Shown here one piece after another: positions 63,126 to 64,000 of a stretch of DNA of 64,000 nt (its first letter is position 1; each line of letters begins with the position of its first letter). A model generated the notes under the pieces. That model saw only the letters and a list, made by a program, of their open reading frames with translations, had not been told where the DNA came from and ran no database searches. The position numbers were made by a program, and so were the translations under genes. The DNA comes from an uncultured Paenibacillaceae bacterium (GTDB taxonomy: Bacteria > Bacillota > Bacilli > Paenibacillales > K13), in assembly GCA_913056365.1 (NCBI GenBank), contig CAJXLT010000001.1, forward strand, positions 372,001-436,000. The letters run 5' to 3'.

Positions 63126-64000
63126 TTCACCACACCTACCTTCTCCAGCTCCAGCATACGCTTGAAGGAGGCAATCGACACCTCTACTTGGTCGTCTAAC
63201 GGCTCCTTGGTCGTCAGCTTCTGCAGCCATAACCCGGGATAGCCCAAGTATCTCAGTACCGGAATATCACGCATTAAGTTCGTCAGCTTCAATACTTCGA
63301 AGGAAACGCCGATCACGACAGGCAACAAGATGATACGTTGGATGAGACGGTCCCAGATGTTATCGTATGTCACTAAGGAATAAATAAACACACCGACGAT
63401 AACTGTGAATACGATGAAGCTGCTGCCGCAGCGGTAATGCAGCCGACTATGTTTCTGTACATTGTGTACCGTTAGTTCATCTCCAGCTTCATAAGCGCTA
63501 ATTACTTTGTGCTCTGCGCCATGATATTGGAACAATCGCTTAATAATCGGTGTCAGGGATATGAAGTAAATGTAGGCCAAGAGCAAGATCATCTTGATAA
63601 CGCCTTCCAGCAGGTTATGGCCGAATTGGCTCTCGAAGGCTCGTGCGAACAGCAGCTGCTCAATGGCTGGGGGAACAAGGGTGAATACGAACTTGCCGAA
63701 TAAGAATGATAATACACCGACTACTGCAACACCAAGAATCATGGACAAGCTCCAACCGGAATTCGCCGCTTCCTTCGCTTGTTCGATGTCTTCTCCGCTC
63801 TCCAGAGCTTCTTCCTCTGCGAAGATTTCCGCGGAGAAGTTCAAGTGCTGTGCACCCTTAGCGCTTGATTCAATGATCGCAACGAGTCCGCGCAGCAACG
63901 GGATCTTCTTCAATCCGGTTAATACTTTGTTAGACTTTCTAGGCAATTCATAAAACTCTATCGCATTCGTGCTCTTACGGCGCACAGCAGTGACATTCAC
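63122..64000 (-). CDS. yqhQ: YqhQ-like membrane protein (DUF1385), N-terminus missing
   Basis: 292 residues visible; the GTG at the window edge is probably not the start, since the family begins about 20-25 residues earlier with a GGQAVIEGVM-like motif. About five membrane helices, and the conserved YHGAEHKVISAYEAG and RCGSSFIVF motifs of DUF1385 with His and Cys residues. Function unknown. The gene continues beyond 64000. Confidence 0.92.
   Translation of the reverse strand: MNVTAVRRKSTNAIEFYELPRKSNKVLTGLKKIPLLRGLVAIIESSAKGAQHLNFSAEIFAEEEALESGEDIEQAKEAANSGWSLSMILGVAVVGVLSFLFGKFVFTLVPPAIEQLLFARAFESQFGHNLLEGVIKMILLLAYIYFISLTPIIKRLFQYHGAEHKVISAYEAGDELTVHNVQKHSRLHYRCGSSFIVFTVIVGVFIYSLVTYDNIWDRLIQRIILLPVVIGVSFEVLKLTNLMRDIPVLRYLGYPGLWLQKLTTKEPLDDQVEVSIASFKRMLELEKVGVVK

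Overview
The window reads as chromosomal DNA of an aerobic, endospore-forming member of the Bacillota, most likely Paenibacillus or a close relative. The grounds are Lpl/YesMN-type sugar import and sensing genes, a set of secreted multi-modular xylan/cellulose enzymes sharing CBM3 modules, spore photoproduct lyase, two YjcZ-type small sporulation proteins, YqkE, YqhQ, HelD, a Met T-box, strong AGGAGG ribosome sites and typical cre, Zur and XylR-type operators. No rRNA, tRNA, CRISPR array or transposase gene was recognised.

Layout. (1) 1-6379: end of an oligosaccharide ABC importer (two permeases, lipoprotein) followed by a YesN/YesM two-component system. (2) 6578-15392 and 21791-23503: a plant-polysaccharide island with GH11-CBM36 xylanase, CE1-FN3-CBM3 esterase, GH5-X2-CBM46-CBM3 glucanase and GH10-FN3-CBM3 xylanase. 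Each has a CcpA-type cre and a shared ACTAA-type element upstream. An orphan BtrH-like protein lies beside a fossil CBM3 fragment. (3) 15563-21511, set inside that island: a Fe-S reductase divergent from a TetR regulator, then a C39-peptidase ABC exporter, an 85-residue precursor and an ATP-grasp ligase. The precursor has a double-glycine leader and four TTxxxxEE repeats ending at the stop codon. This is a graspetide (omega-ester peptide) pathway of the plesiocin type and the most interesting locus here.

(4) 23615-37147: housekeeping and accessory genes (TRM11-like methyltransferase, serine hydrolase, YqkE, aldo/keto reductase, two LacI regulators with recognisable operators, SDR, ankyrin protein, split chromate transporter, aldose epimerase, M20 peptidase). 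A structured RNA candidate lies at 31608-31812. (5) 37262-43485: ilvD, then xylR divergent from xylA-xylB with a XylR-like operator. (6) 43580-48541: helD with convergent overlapping promoters and a possible antisense RNA, an orphan soluble histidine kinase and a small lipoprotein. (7) 48583-54640: a Zur-type YcgQ/YcgR pair, a YjcZ-type mini-gene, a nucleotidyltransferase, yidD and T-box-controlled metG. (8) 54764-55330: a dense repeat array related to 9645-9875. (9) 55401-64000: znuACB under a Zur box, ccdA, splB, mntR, two small hydrolases, another YjcZ protein and the yqhQ end.

Working model: secreted xylanases, esterase and glucanase release oligosaccharides, the Lpl-type importer takes them up under YesMN control, and XylA/XylB channel xylose into the pentose phosphate pathway, with CcpA and XylR setting priority. 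The graspetide locus would make, ester-crosslink, cleave and export a peptide, perhaps a protease inhibitor, under TetR control. Coordinates and motifs were read by eye; no database search was made.
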